Shown here one piece after another: positions 19,801 to 27,609 of a DNA stretch of 64,000 nucleotides. The notes beneath the pieces are model-generated. The model had not been told where the DNA came from. It saw only the letters and a list, made by a program, of their open reading frames with translations, and searched no databases. Source of the DNA: JAEXOD01 sp963663265 (lineage in GTDB: Bacteria > Bacteroidota > Ignavibacteria > Ignavibacteriales > Melioribacteraceae). The stretch's first letter is position 1; each line of letters opens with the position of its first letter. The stretch is taken from the NCBI GenBank assembly GCA_963663265.2, contig CAXXXM010000001.1:558001-622000 (forward strand), written 5' to 3'. Made by a program: the position numbers and the translations under genes.

Positions 19801-21325
19801 AATTTTCTTAAACGACAAAGAGTTAAATATTCGTCTTATATCAAAAGGATTTAATTTAAATACTTTTGGTGATTTATTGCCACTTGTTGGTATTAGAAAC
19901 GGAATATTGGAAAGTGACGTAAATATAACCGGAACGTTTGAGGATGTTAAATATGCCGGTTCATTAAAACTGAATGATGGCTTTTTTAGATTAAAAAATA
20001 ATAACTTAGATTATAATGCAAATATTGATTTACAACTATCAAAGCAACAAATTGATATTAAAAAATTTATTGTAAGTAATCATAGCGGTGTAAAATTTAT
20101 TGGTTCATTAGAAGGTTATGGTAAAATATTATTTGATGATTTTAATCTACGCAAAGTAGATACAAAAATGCATGGTGACTTATCTGTTTTAGCTTATGCT
20201 TCAAAATCGGTTCTTCCAATTTTTTACGGTGATTTGTATATTGGAACTATTGGAGAATGGAGCTTTGTTTATGAAAATAATAAAGCATTTTTTACAGGTA
20301 GCGTAGCATTAAAAGAAACAAATTTAGTGTTTTCTCCTCAACAGAATACATATACTCAAATAAATAGTAATTATAATTATCATTTTTTGGTTGATTCATC
20401 AAAAATTGATTTTGAAGAGTTAAACTTTAATAGATTATTAAGTTCTAAGAATAAAAATAATGCTTGGGGGATTGAAAAAACGAACACTTCAGCATTTGAT
20501 TTTTCTGTAAAAGTTAAAACAATGCAGGATGCTAAGCTTGTTTTTGTACTTTCTGAAGCAACAAATCAAAAATTGACAGTAGAAGCTGTTGGCGATATTA
20601 ATTATGAAAATAAAAATGGTGAATCTCGTGCTCAAGGTGAGTTTAAGTTATTAACCGGCTCCAAACTTGAGTTTATAAAAACATTTGACGCAACAGGAGC
20701 TATAAGATTTGAAAGTGATGTTACAAATCCTTATCTTAATATTGTAGCTACTTACAGAGGTACTCATATTACAACTTCCGGTACATCAGAAGACGTTGCT
20801 GTAAAACTTGTGTTGGAAGGTACAGTTGATGAGTTAGGTAAAAATTTGGCTTCTAATCCTGAAAATATTTCTGTTTATGTTGGTTCAAAAAATATTGAAA
20901 ACCAAGTAGCTGACCAACAATTAGGTGCGGCTGATGCTTTTTCTTTTATTGTTATTGGTAAATTTGTTAAAGACTTGACTGTTATTGACCAAACTGTACT
21001 TGCCTCTCAAGCTGATATGTTGTTAGGTTCTGTTTTAAGTAGTGTTGCAAGCAACGTTTTTGGTGATGCAATAAATAATATTCAACTCAGTCAAAGTATG
21101 GGTTTAACAAAATTTAGTGTCTCCGGTAAGGTTTCCAACTTTAAGTATAGTATTGGAGGTACTACGGAAGTTTTTAAAAATGTTTCAAATGCAAACTTAA
21201 AAGTTGAATATTTGTTCAGTCCTGATTTTAGTATACGTCTTGAAAGAAAAGAGCCGGTTGTTCAAACTTTTGGTTCTGAAGATAAAATTAACGAAATGGG
21301 TCTTAAATATAGGTTCCAATTTTAA
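16874..21325 (+). CDS. TamB/AsmA-like translocation and assembly module protein
   Basis: A very long (1483 residue) envelope protein. Residues 16-37 form one N-terminal membrane helix. The rest is a repetitive beta-rich, Asn/Asp/Lys-rich region typical of the TamB/DUF490 hydrophobic groove proteins that bridge inner and outer membrane and move phospholipids or help outer-membrane protein assembly. The final 350 residues carry the conserved TamB C-terminal domain (SKLEFIKTFDATGAIRFESD, ADAFSFIVIGKF, LEYLFSPDFSIRLER-like end). The start is TTG at 16874, one base after the rfaE2 stop, with no nearby ATG in frame; translation is probably coupled. No TamA is adjacent, so BamA may be its partner, as proposed for other FCB members. 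Confidence 0.85.
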   Translation: MSKIKATIERSLFRKVINAFIIFFAGLFVFLLLIFGFTQTKTFRLILREQAVIIVNDAINGKLSIGDIRGSVLTSLKIIDADLTVANDTVFAVEKIELKYNPIQLLFDRIKVSKVFLVNPKIKMLQDSTGIWNIEKISKPSEEDTTSSEFPYLIEVSNIELENLNLVRKSYENLNNNDKVDVFNAENLSVKNLNFLADAIVDIKNSEYFLDLKEFNFGINLKKFNLNNFSGIFGITNKALRISNLSFNSDSSNVKINASVDSINLFDDFSIDKLNKSPISLTLNANSFDFCEIATFVDGFNLLKGKADIDLSASGKFGAMYINSLSFSYLKSKINLNGLISNLDKPDKMSFDINVNNSNLLEKDLTKLLTGIDLPNYPELVLDGLNINYVGDIKKFKLKLNAGMNSGKIYIDSNFDLGLKKPKYDIVLNTSSLDLSPINQPKSNINLNGKIQGNGFNIDDLETTVNMTVLNSSFSSFYSDSLKITFDVKDKLFETNLLGTVNNALYSLKGNLNYADPTNPKYSLNGTLNSFDIGKYSSDSTQNSNVNLSFNVDAQNFDIDSLIGKVNIKLEDSEYNYQSIDNSEFNLIMTQDSRKRKIALTSNIMDFSIDGAFSLNDAIDILTYESSTIVGLIQSKVQELNPISESGQTDSVIIALDKSLPEFINKKMKIDFNFSFNDFETIALVMGLDKLDIVGSGSGFVSNDSSNFSINTDINLDYFINVIKEKMVYISGLNTNFKFSRDNQNVSFENLFGSLSITNKRIYTGTEIKNLNADLIFNQSKLIFSASANFNNMIDGELDGKLLMNPNVQTVLLERIWLKYMNEEWENVNDVAVDISPDYIKLKDFQIAHKKTFLYGSGQMLTAGDLDFVFGLKDLDGGLITHYSQGAADPKLKIDLDFETKIKGTLEEPLIESKLSANDIKYDKMNLGNLVCGVNYANSLVKFDVKFLDSQMNYNTPRLVFDGYLPIYLGTKSVESIFLNDKELNIRLISKGFNLNTFGDLLPLVGIRNGILESDVNITGTFEDVKYAGSLKLNDGFFRLKNNNLDYNANIDLQLSKQQIDIKKFIVSNHSGVKFIGSLEGYGKILFDDFNLRKVDTKMHGDLSVLAYASKSVLPIFYGDLYIGTIGEWSFVYENNKAFFTGSVALKETNLVFSPQQNTYTQINSNYNYHFLVDSSKIDFEELNFNRLLSSKNKNNAWGIEKTNTSAFDFSVKVKTMQDAKLVFVLSEATNQKLTVEAVGDINYENKNGESRAQGEFKLLTGSKLEFIKTFDATGAIRFESDVTNPYLNIVATYRGTHITTSGTSEDVAVKLVLEGTVDELGKNLASNPENISVYVGSKNIENQVADQQLGAADAFSFIVIGKFVKDLTVIDQTVLASQADMLLGSVLSSVASNVFGDAINNIQLSQSMGLTKFSVSGKVSNFKYSIGGTTEVFKNVSNANLKVEYLFSPDFSIRLERKEPVVQTFGSEDKINEMGLKYRFQF

Positions 21326-21327
21326 TT

Positions 21328-23409
21328 ATGAAAAAAGAAGTAAAAGCTTTCTTTAAAAATAATCCTAATATCTCTTTTAGGATTAATGAAATTGCAGATG
21401 CATTGGAAATTCAAGAATACTTTGCATACTCTGAGTTAAAAGAGATTATCGATACATTATCTAAAGAAGGTTATATCGATAGAAAAGGGAAAAAATTCAC
21501 TTATAAACCTCGTTTAAATACAGTAGTTGGCGTGTTTGAAACTTCACGGGGTATGTTTGGATTTGTTACGCCCAAAGATAAAACTTCAGGCGATATTTAC
21601 ATTCATTCAAAAAATATTAATGGGGCAATGAATGGCGATACGGTTGAAGTTGAAATAGGTGTTAAATCTAAAGGTAAAAGTTTAGAAGGGGAAATTGTTA
21701 GAATTATTTCTCGTGCTAAGCAAGAATATACAGGAGTTATTAATAAAACACGAGAACAGTATTTTGTTGAACTTGAAGAACAAAATGCAACAAGACCTAT
21801 TCATGTGAAAAAGTCATCGTTAAAAGGGGGAAAAAAAGGGGATAAGGTTATTGTTGAAGTATTTGATGACCCTAAAGATAAAAATATTCAGCATGCCCGT
21901 GTAGTTGAAGTATTGGGTAAAAATGGTGAGTATGATACTGAATTAGCCTCAATTACTCATGAATTGGGATTACCATATAGATTTCCCAATGCAGTTTTAG
22001 AAGAAGCTGAAAGTATATCTGATTCTATTCCGGCTGATGAAATTAAAAGCAGATTAGATTACCGACAAAAAAATGTATTTACAATTGACCCTGATGATGC
22101 AAAAGATTTTGATGATGCTCTTTCCATAGAGAAAATGGAAAACGGCAACTACTCTGTTGGTATTCACATTGCTGATGTTTCGCATTATGTAAAAACCAAC
22201 GGTGCACTTTTTAATGAAGCATTAAACAGAGGAACAAGCATTTATTTTGTTGGTAAAGTTGTTCCCATGCTCCCAGAACATTTATCTAATAAAATATGCT
22301 CTCTTGTACCTTATGAAGATAGATTAACTTTTTCGTGTGTTGTTGAAATAACTCCAAGGGGAAAAGTTGTTGATTATGTGATAGGAAAGTCAATTATTAA
22401 AAGTAAAAGACGTTTTACTTATGAAGAAGTTCAGCAAATACTTGATACAGGGAAAGGCGATTTTGCTGAAGATTTATTATTATTAAATAAATTAGCTTTA
22501 GTATTACGAAAAAATAGATATAAAAAAGGGAGTATTAATTTTTTTAGTAGTGAAGTTAAGTTTGTATTAGATGAAAATAATAAACCAATTGAAATTAAAT
22601 TAAAGAAAATACAGGCAAGTAATGAACTTGTTGAAGACTATATGCTTTTGGCTAATCAAATAGTTGCTAAACATGTTAACAAAACCCGCGAAAAATATAA
22701 TTTTGTTTATAGAGTACATGATAAACCTGATGAAGAAAAAATTAAAGAATTTGCACGCTTTGTAAAAACATTTGGTTATACATTCGACCCAACTTCAGCC
22801 GATACTTCAAAACAATTTCAAATATTATTTGAACAGATAGCTGACAAAGATGATGCACCTGTAATTAATGATATGGCAATTCGTTCAATGGCAAAAGCAG
22901 TTTATTCAACTGTTAATATTGGTCATTATGGCTTAGCATTTCCATATTATGCACATTTTACTTCACCTATTAGAAGATTTCCTGATTTAATTGTTCATAA
23001 ACTTATTTTTAATTACTTAAAAGGTGTTCAACCAGAGTTTACTCTTTCTCAATTGGAACAGATGAGTGAGTTTTCTTCGGAAAGAGAACGTTCTGCTCAA
23101 AATGCAGAAAGAATTTCTGTAAAAATGAAACAGATTGAGTTTATGAGTAGTAAAATTGGTGATGAGTTTGAAGCTGTTATTTCAGGCTTAACAAACTTTG
23201 GTATGTTTATAGAATTGAAAGACATTTTAGTTGATGGATTAATACATCTTAAAGATATGGATGATGATTATTATATGTATGATGAATCCAAATTTATGAT
23301 GGTTGGAAAATCTAAAAAGAAAAAATATAAATTAGGGGATAAAGTAACTGTTCAATTATTAAGAATTAATGATGAAAGGAAAGAGCTAAATTTTATACTT
23401 TCCAATTAA
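21328..23409 (+). CDS. rnr: Ribonuclease R
   Basis: Processive 3'-5' exoribonuclease for structured RNA. Residues 1-65 form a winged-helix region. Two cold-shock/OB domains follow to about 220. The RNB catalytic domain contains TIDPDDAKDFDDALS with four active-site Asp residues, and PYYAHFTSPIRRFPDL. A C-terminal S1 domain begins near residue 610 (EFEAVISGLTNFGMFIEL). At 693 residues it has normal length. The start is two bases after the tamB stop, so it belongs to the same transcript. Confidence 0.95.
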   Translation: MKKEVKAFFKNNPNISFRINEIADALEIQEYFAYSELKEIIDTLSKEGYIDRKGKKFTYKPRLNTVVGVFETSRGMFGFVTPKDKTSGDIYIHSKNINGAMNGDTVEVEIGVKSKGKSLEGEIVRIISRAKQEYTGVINKTREQYFVELEEQNATRPIHVKKSSLKGGKKGDKVIVEVFDDPKDKNIQHARVVEVLGKNGEYDTELASITHELGLPYRFPNAVLEEAESISDSIPADEIKSRLDYRQKNVFTIDPDDAKDFDDALSIEKMENGNYSVGIHIADVSHYVKTNGALFNEALNRGTSIYFVGKVVPMLPEHLSNKICSLVPYEDRLTFSCVVEITPRGKVVDYVIGKSIIKSKRRFTYEEVQQILDTGKGDFAEDLLLLNKLALVLRKNRYKKGSINFFSSEVKFVLDENNKPIEIKLKKIQASNELVEDYMLLANQIVAKHVNKTREKYNFVYRVHDKPDEEKIKEFARFVKTFGYTFDPTSADTSKQFQILFEQIADKDDAPVINDMAIRSMAKAVYSTVNIGHYGLAFPYYAHFTSPIRRFPDLIVHKLIFNYLKGVQPEFTLSQLEQMSEFSSERERSAQNAERISVKMKQIEFMSSKIGDEFEAVISGLTNFGMFIELKDILVDGLIHLKDMDDDYYMYDESKFMMVGKSKKKKYKLGDKVTVQLLRINDERKELNFILSN

Positions 23410-23453
23410 TTAAAAACCTGTTATCATAGTATATGTTTTTTAAGGAATTTTAT

Positions 23454-26400
23454 ATGAAATTAAGAATTTCTGTTTTTTTTATTTTACTATTTGGGCTGTT
23501 TGGAAGTAGTTTTGGTCAATTTGGGCAAAACAAAGTTCAATATAAATTCTATAATTGGAATTATATTCAAACTACTCATTTTGATATATACTTTGATGAA
23601 AATTCACCGGAAATTGCTGAATTTACAGCTTATGTTGCAGAAGCCTCTATTGAAGATATGCAGACAAGGCTTAAATATGAAATAAATAATAGAATTCCTA
23701 TTATTGTTTATAATTCGCACAATGATTTTCAAGAAACAAATACTACAGATGAGTATTTAAGTCAAGGTGTTGGTGGTTTTACCGAGCCTTTTAAAAATAG
23801 AGTAGTTGTTCCATTTGAAGGTTCTTATTCTAAATTTAGGCATGTAATTAATCATGAGCTTGTTCATGCCTATATGATGGATATGCTTTATGGTGGAACC
23901 GTTCAAAATATTATTGCCAAAGGTATTTCTTTACAGCTGCCTTTATGGTACATGGAGGGAATGGCAGAGTATATTTCATCTGACTGGGAAACTAATAGTG
24001 ATATGTTTGTTAGTGATGCTATATTGCATGAGACTCTTCCGGATATTCCATGGCTGAACGGTTATTATGCGTATAGGGGTGGTCAATCTTTACTTTATTA
24101 TATTTCAAAAAAATATGGTCAAGAAAAAATCGGTGAAATTTTAGAAAAAACTAAGGGAACCGGCAGTATTGATGAAGGAATAAAAGCTTCTATTGGTTTA
24201 ACTATTGAAGAGCTGAATGAAAACTGGAAAAAGTATCTAAAAAAAGAGTATTGGCCTCAAATTGATAAAAGAAGTGACCCTGATGAATTTGCTAAAAGAC
24301 TTACAAATAATAAAAAAGATGGCGGCTTTTATTATACAAGTCCCGCAATATCTCCTCAAGGTGATAAAATAGCATTTATTAGTGATAAAGATGTTTATCT
24401 AAATATTTATATAATGAACGCTTTTGACGGTAAAATTATTAAAGAAGTAGTTGAAAGCGGAAGAACAAATGATTTTGAAGAGTTAAATGTTCTTTTTCCA
24501 TCTCTTACTTGGTCGCCTGATAATAAAAAAATAGCTTTATCTGTTAAATCGGGCGGTTACGATGTAATACAAATTGTTGATACTGAATCTGAAGAAAGAG
24601 AGCAACTCCCAATTAGGTTGGAGGGGATTGAATCTGTAAGTTGGTCCCCTGATAGTAACTGTATTGCTTTTATTGGTAGCAATAACAAACAATCTGATGT
24701 TTATTTATTCAGTTTTAATACTAAACAGCTTGTAAATATAACAAATGATATTTTTTCTGAGGAAGATATTACTTGGTCTCCCGATAGTAAGAGTATAGTT
24801 TTTTCTTCTGATAGAGGAGATTATTTAAATTATAACATGCTGTCAAAAGATTTTGAGATTTATAAACATAATTATCGACAATTAGATTTATATAAATATG
24901 ATTTTATTACAAAAAATGTTTATAGAATTACTGATTGGAAATATAGTAATGAAAAGTCTTCGGTTGTTAGCGACGATGGAAAATTTTTAATATTTGTTTC
25001 TGATAAAAATGGAATTGATAATCTTTATAAAATGCCGATTGATTCCATAAATGATACTACAAAAAGTTATATCGGTAAGGCAGTACCACTTACAAATTCG
25101 TTATCTGGCGTAACACAACTTTCTATTACAAAAGATACTAAAAAGTTAGTATTTACAGGTTTATACAATACAGGCTATAATATCTTTTTAATAAGTAATC
25201 CATTTGAATTAGAAAAAGTATCTGATGAACTTGAATATACTAAGTTTATGGCTGAGTACATTAATAAAAAGAATAACCCAGCAATAGATTCAACTATTAC
25301 ATCTATAGATACAATAAAAATAAGTATTCCAAAGTTAGTTAAATTTGATGAAACAATTGCTGGTACAATTGCAAAACCGGACTCAGTAGAAGAAACTACT
25401 GAACCCGATATTTTTGTCGGTTCGGTTGTTCAACAAAAAGATTCTTCTGCTATTTCAAAAGATGATGAATATAAAAACTATATTTTTGGCGGTGATACTT
25501 TTATTGTAGATTCAACAAAGATTGATACAACTAAACAAAATCTGTTTACACAAAAACTTGATGAAGATGGAAATTATTTAGTAAACAAATATAAAATAAA
25601 CTTTTCGCCCGATTTAATTTATGCTAATGCCGGATATAGTTCGTTATACGGATTATTAGGAACAACAGTTTTATCATTTAGTGATATGTTGGGTAATCAT
25701 AGGCTTGTAGGTGTAACTTCTTTGCAAGTTGATTTAAAAAATAGTGATTATGGATTAGCTTATTTCTATTTGAAAAATAGAACAAATTATGGAATTGAAG
25801 GTTTTCATACAGCCAGATTTGTTTATCTATCCCGTCCATTCGGGTCTGAACTTTATAGGTTTAGAAGTTTTGGCGGTGTTTTTTCCATTAGTTATCCTAT
25901 TAGTCGTTTTTATAGGTTGGATGCCGGTTTAAGTTTACTTAATGTAAGTAGTGAAAATTTGGATGATTTTACTGTTCCTTCTGAAAAGGAATTGTTTATT
26001 ATTCCATCAATAAGTATAATCCATGATAATACAATGTGGGGTTATTTTTCACCAATTCAAGGGGAAAGGTTTAACTTAACCTTGTTTGGAAATACCGGAA
26101 TAAATGATAAAACAAAGGCTTTTTATTCTGTTACATGGGATTACAGAAAATACTTTAGATTTTGGTATGATAATTCATTCGTGTTTAGATTCAGCGGTGG
26201 ATACTCAGGTGGTGCAAATCCTCAAAGATTTTTTATTGGGGGAACTGAAAACTGGATAAATAGACATTTTAGTACAACTGAAGTACCTTTAACTAATGCA
26301 AGTGATTTTGCATTCCTAACTCCCGCTTTACCTTTAAGAGGTTATGATTATGCGGAGCAATTGGGTACAAAATATGCATTGTTAAATCTTGAATTACGTA

Positions 26401-26687
26401 TGCCGCTTATTAGATATTTAGTTACTGGACCTCTTCCTATATTATTCCAAAATATTTTAGGTGGTGCTTTTATTGACATGGGGAGTGCCTGGGATAATAC
26501 TAAAAAGTTACAATTCTTTGGTAAAAATGAAGGGAATGCAACAGTAACAAAAGATTTGTTAATTGGTACGGGTTTTGGGATTAGATTCAACTTTATATTC
26601 TTGTGGCGAGTTGATTGTGCTTGGGCATATAATGGACAGCATTTTACCCGCCCACGTTACTATCTTTCACTTGGGTTGGATTTTTAA
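23454..26687 (+). CDS. Fusion: gluzincin metallopeptidase, TolB-like propeller and Omp85-type barrel
   Basis: About 1077 residues from the ATG at 23454, chosen over 23433 because AAGGA lies just upstream and a signal peptide (hydrophobic to SSFGQ) then starts at Met1. Domain order: peptidase-MA-like gluzincin domain (30-280) with HELVH at 134-138 and a downstream WYMEGMAEYIS (Glu168 probably the third zinc ligand). Then WD40/TolB-type blades (300-600) with repeated WSPDxKxIAF motifs. Then a low-complexity Thr/Asp-rich linker, and a C-terminal beta-barrel like BamA/surface antigen (about 700-1077; PLRGYDYAEQLGTKYALLN and terminal YYLSLGLDF ending in Phe). This implies an outer-membrane-anchored protease or chaperone facing the periplasm. 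Last gene of the envelope operon. Confidence 0.85.
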   Translation: MKLRISVFFILLFGLFGSSFGQFGQNKVQYKFYNWNYIQTTHFDIYFDENSPEIAEFTAYVAEASIEDMQTRLKYEINNRIPIIVYNSHNDFQETNTTDEYLSQGVGGFTEPFKNRVVVPFEGSYSKFRHVINHELVHAYMMDMLYGGTVQNIIAKGISLQLPLWYMEGMAEYISSDWETNSDMFVSDAILHETLPDIPWLNGYYAYRGGQSLLYYISKKYGQEKIGEILEKTKGTGSIDEGIKASIGLTIEELNENWKKYLKKEYWPQIDKRSDPDEFAKRLTNNKKDGGFYYTSPAISPQGDKIAFISDKDVYLNIYIMNAFDGKIIKEVVESGRTNDFEELNVLFPSLTWSPDNKKIALSVKSGGYDVIQIVDTESEEREQLPIRLEGIESVSWSPDSNCIAFIGSNNKQSDVYLFSFNTKQLVNITNDIFSEEDITWSPDSKSIVFSSDRGDYLNYNMLSKDFEIYKHNYRQLDLYKYDFITKNVYRITDWKYSNEKSSVVSDDGKFLIFVSDKNGIDNLYKMPIDSINDTTKSYIGKAVPLTNSLSGVTQLSITKDTKKLVFTGLYNTGYNIFLISNPFELEKVSDELEYTKFMAEYINKKNNPAIDSTITSIDTIKISIPKLVKFDETIAGTIAKPDSVEETTEPDIFVGSVVQQKDSSAISKDDEYKNYIFGGDTFIVDSTKIDTTKQNLFTQKLDEDGNYLVNKYKINFSPDLIYANAGYSSLYGLLGTTVLSFSDMLGNHRLVGVTSLQVDLKNSDYGLAYFYLKNRTNYGIEGFHTARFVYLSRPFGSELYRFRSFGGVFSISYPISRFYRLDAGLSLLNVSSENLDDFTVPSEKELFIIPSISIIHDNTMWGYFSPIQGERFNLTLFGNTGINDKTKAFYSVTWDYRKYFRFWYDNSFVFRFSGGYSGGANPQRFFIGGTENWINRHFSTTEVPLTNASDFAFLTPALPLRGYDYAEQLGTKYALLNLELRMPLIRYLVTGPLPILFQNILGGAFIDMGSAWDNTKKLQFFGKNEGNATVTKDLLIGTGFGIRFNFIFLWRVDCAWAYNGQHFTRPRYYLSLGLDF

Positions 26688-26780
26688 GAATTTTTAATTT
26701 TTAAGTCTCAATTTTTAATGATTGAATAGCCGTTTTCCATTAATTCTCAATTCTTAATTATGAATTTTTAATGATTGAAT

Positions 26781-26812
26781 AGCCGTTGAGAAAAAACTTT
26801 CAACGGCTTTTT
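26781..26812 (+). terminator. Terminator of the envelope operon (repeat family)
   Basis: A perfect 9-bp stem AGCCGTTGA/TCAACGGCT (26781-26789 with 26800-26808) followed by a T-tract. The same stem, preceded by ATTGAAT, recurs at 38170 and 58148, so this is one member of a recurring terminator cassette. An incomplete half-copy (ATTGAATAGCCGTT) lies about 53 bases upstream, near 26723. Confidence 0.85.
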
Positions 26813-26851
26813 GGTTTTAAAAACGTTAGTCAATAATATCAAAAATAGTCT

Positions 26852-26928
26852 CACTCACTTTGGAGTGGGAAATGTGTGTTGTTGCTTGGATTTTTCTACC
26901 AATAGAGCAATTCCGCCGGAATGGTTTT
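26852..26928 (+). repeat. GAGTG / ACCAATAGAGC hairpin module, copy 1
   Basis: CACTC-N6-GAGTG hairpin, then about 30 bases, then TTTCTACCAATAGAGC and an ATTCC-GCC-GGAAT hairpin. The same order occurs at 63644-63718 and, interrupted, at 62618-62675. A partial copy is at 62083-62106. Confidence 0.75.
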
Positions 26929-27034
26929 GTTACGTCATACTCGCCATCAGAAAAAATAACGAGTGACGATGTGCCAAGTGACGAAAGGAGTTAACAGGGA
27001 ACAGCTAATGGCAAAAAAGTGACAAGTAACGGGC

Positions 27035-27173
27035 TGTTGCAAAACACAAAAAATCCGATCTCGGGCGTCATCGGTCGTACCGTGACGCTATCTTAATTCT
27101 AAAAAAACGCTATTAATCTGCAGTTTTTTTCAACATATTTATTCGGTCATGGTGAGACCATGACCGCCCTGAA
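27035..27173 (+). repeat. Two-hairpin repeat element, full copy A
   Basis: Starts TGTTGCAAAAC. The first hairpin is at 27065-27088 (GCGTCA..TGACGC, one bulged base), and the second is a perfect 9-bp stem at 27145-27165 with loop GAG, ending CGCCCTGAA. Spacings of 30 bases (start word to hairpin 1) and 80 bases (hairpin 1 to hairpin 2) match copy B at 54041-54177. Confidence 0.8.
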
Positions 27174-27214
27174 TAACATTCCGCAAATATGAAACACCAA
27201 CGTCTCCAGTCTTT

Positions 27215-27240
27215 GGTTTTCAACCGGGAACCGGTGACAT
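27215..27240 (+). repeat. ACCGGTGACAT module, copy 1
   Basis: GGTTTTCAACCGGGAACCGG followed by TGACAT. It is nearly identical to 63012-63036 and, in shortened form, 63071-63088. The core can form a short GC hairpin. Confidence 0.65.
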
Positions 27241-27418
27241 TTTTGTAGCATGCTAAACAATCGTAAAAGAATGTGCCCCCCTTGCTGGGGCTTATTAATC
27301 TAAATATTGGTTTTTCTGTTTTTAATAAATGCGTTAATCCTTAATCACTTAAAACCTTTTAATCATAATAATCGATGTTCCAAAAAAGATTTTTAAATTT
27401 GAATTATTGCCAAATTAC

Positions 27419-27446
27419 TTGTCATTCTGCACTTATTGCATATTAT
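27419..27446 (+). promoter_or_regulatory. Possible promoter for the TPR gene
   Basis: TTGTCA (27419-27424), 16-base spacer, TATTAT (27441-27446). It lies about 165 bases before the chosen TPR start, with an inverted repeat in the presumed leader. The match is modest, and AT-rich DNA makes chance matches likely. Confidence 0.3.
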
Positions 27447-27498
27447 AACTTTTGTGCTATATTATTTGTATATCTTGTTGAAAATTAATGATTTAAAT

Positions 27499-27539
27499 GC
27501 AAAAAAGTGAAAAATATTCCCACAAATTCACTTTTCTGC
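27499..27539 (+). promoter_or_regulatory. 13-bp inverted repeat in the TPR gene leader
   Basis: GCAAAAAAGTGAA (27499-27511) and TTCACTTTTCTGC (27527-27539) pair over 13 bases with one mismatch and a 15-base loop. It could be an operator or an RNA hairpin in the leader. There is no T-tract right after it, so a simple terminator is less likely. Confidence 0.45.
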
Positions 27540-27609
27540 TTTTATATTAAAATTTTCTAACTTATATTAATAAAGATAAATGTGTGCATTTTATTTGTGG
27601 TGGAATCGA

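Larger units (their letters stand above)
26688..27609. other. 922-bp noncoding spacer with dispersed repeats
   Basis: No credible gene. In order: AT-rich words with a 25-base duplicated segment (about 26710 and 26763) leading into a terminator; the CACTC/GAGTG and ACCAATAGAGC hairpin module (26852-26928); TGACAAGTGACG-like words (26961-27030); a full copy of the two-hairpin element (27035-27173); an ACCGGTGAC module (27215-27240); a CCCC/GGGG hairpin near 27275-27292; then AT-rich DNA with a possible promoter and a 13-bp inverted repeat before the TPR gene. Confidence 0.8.
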
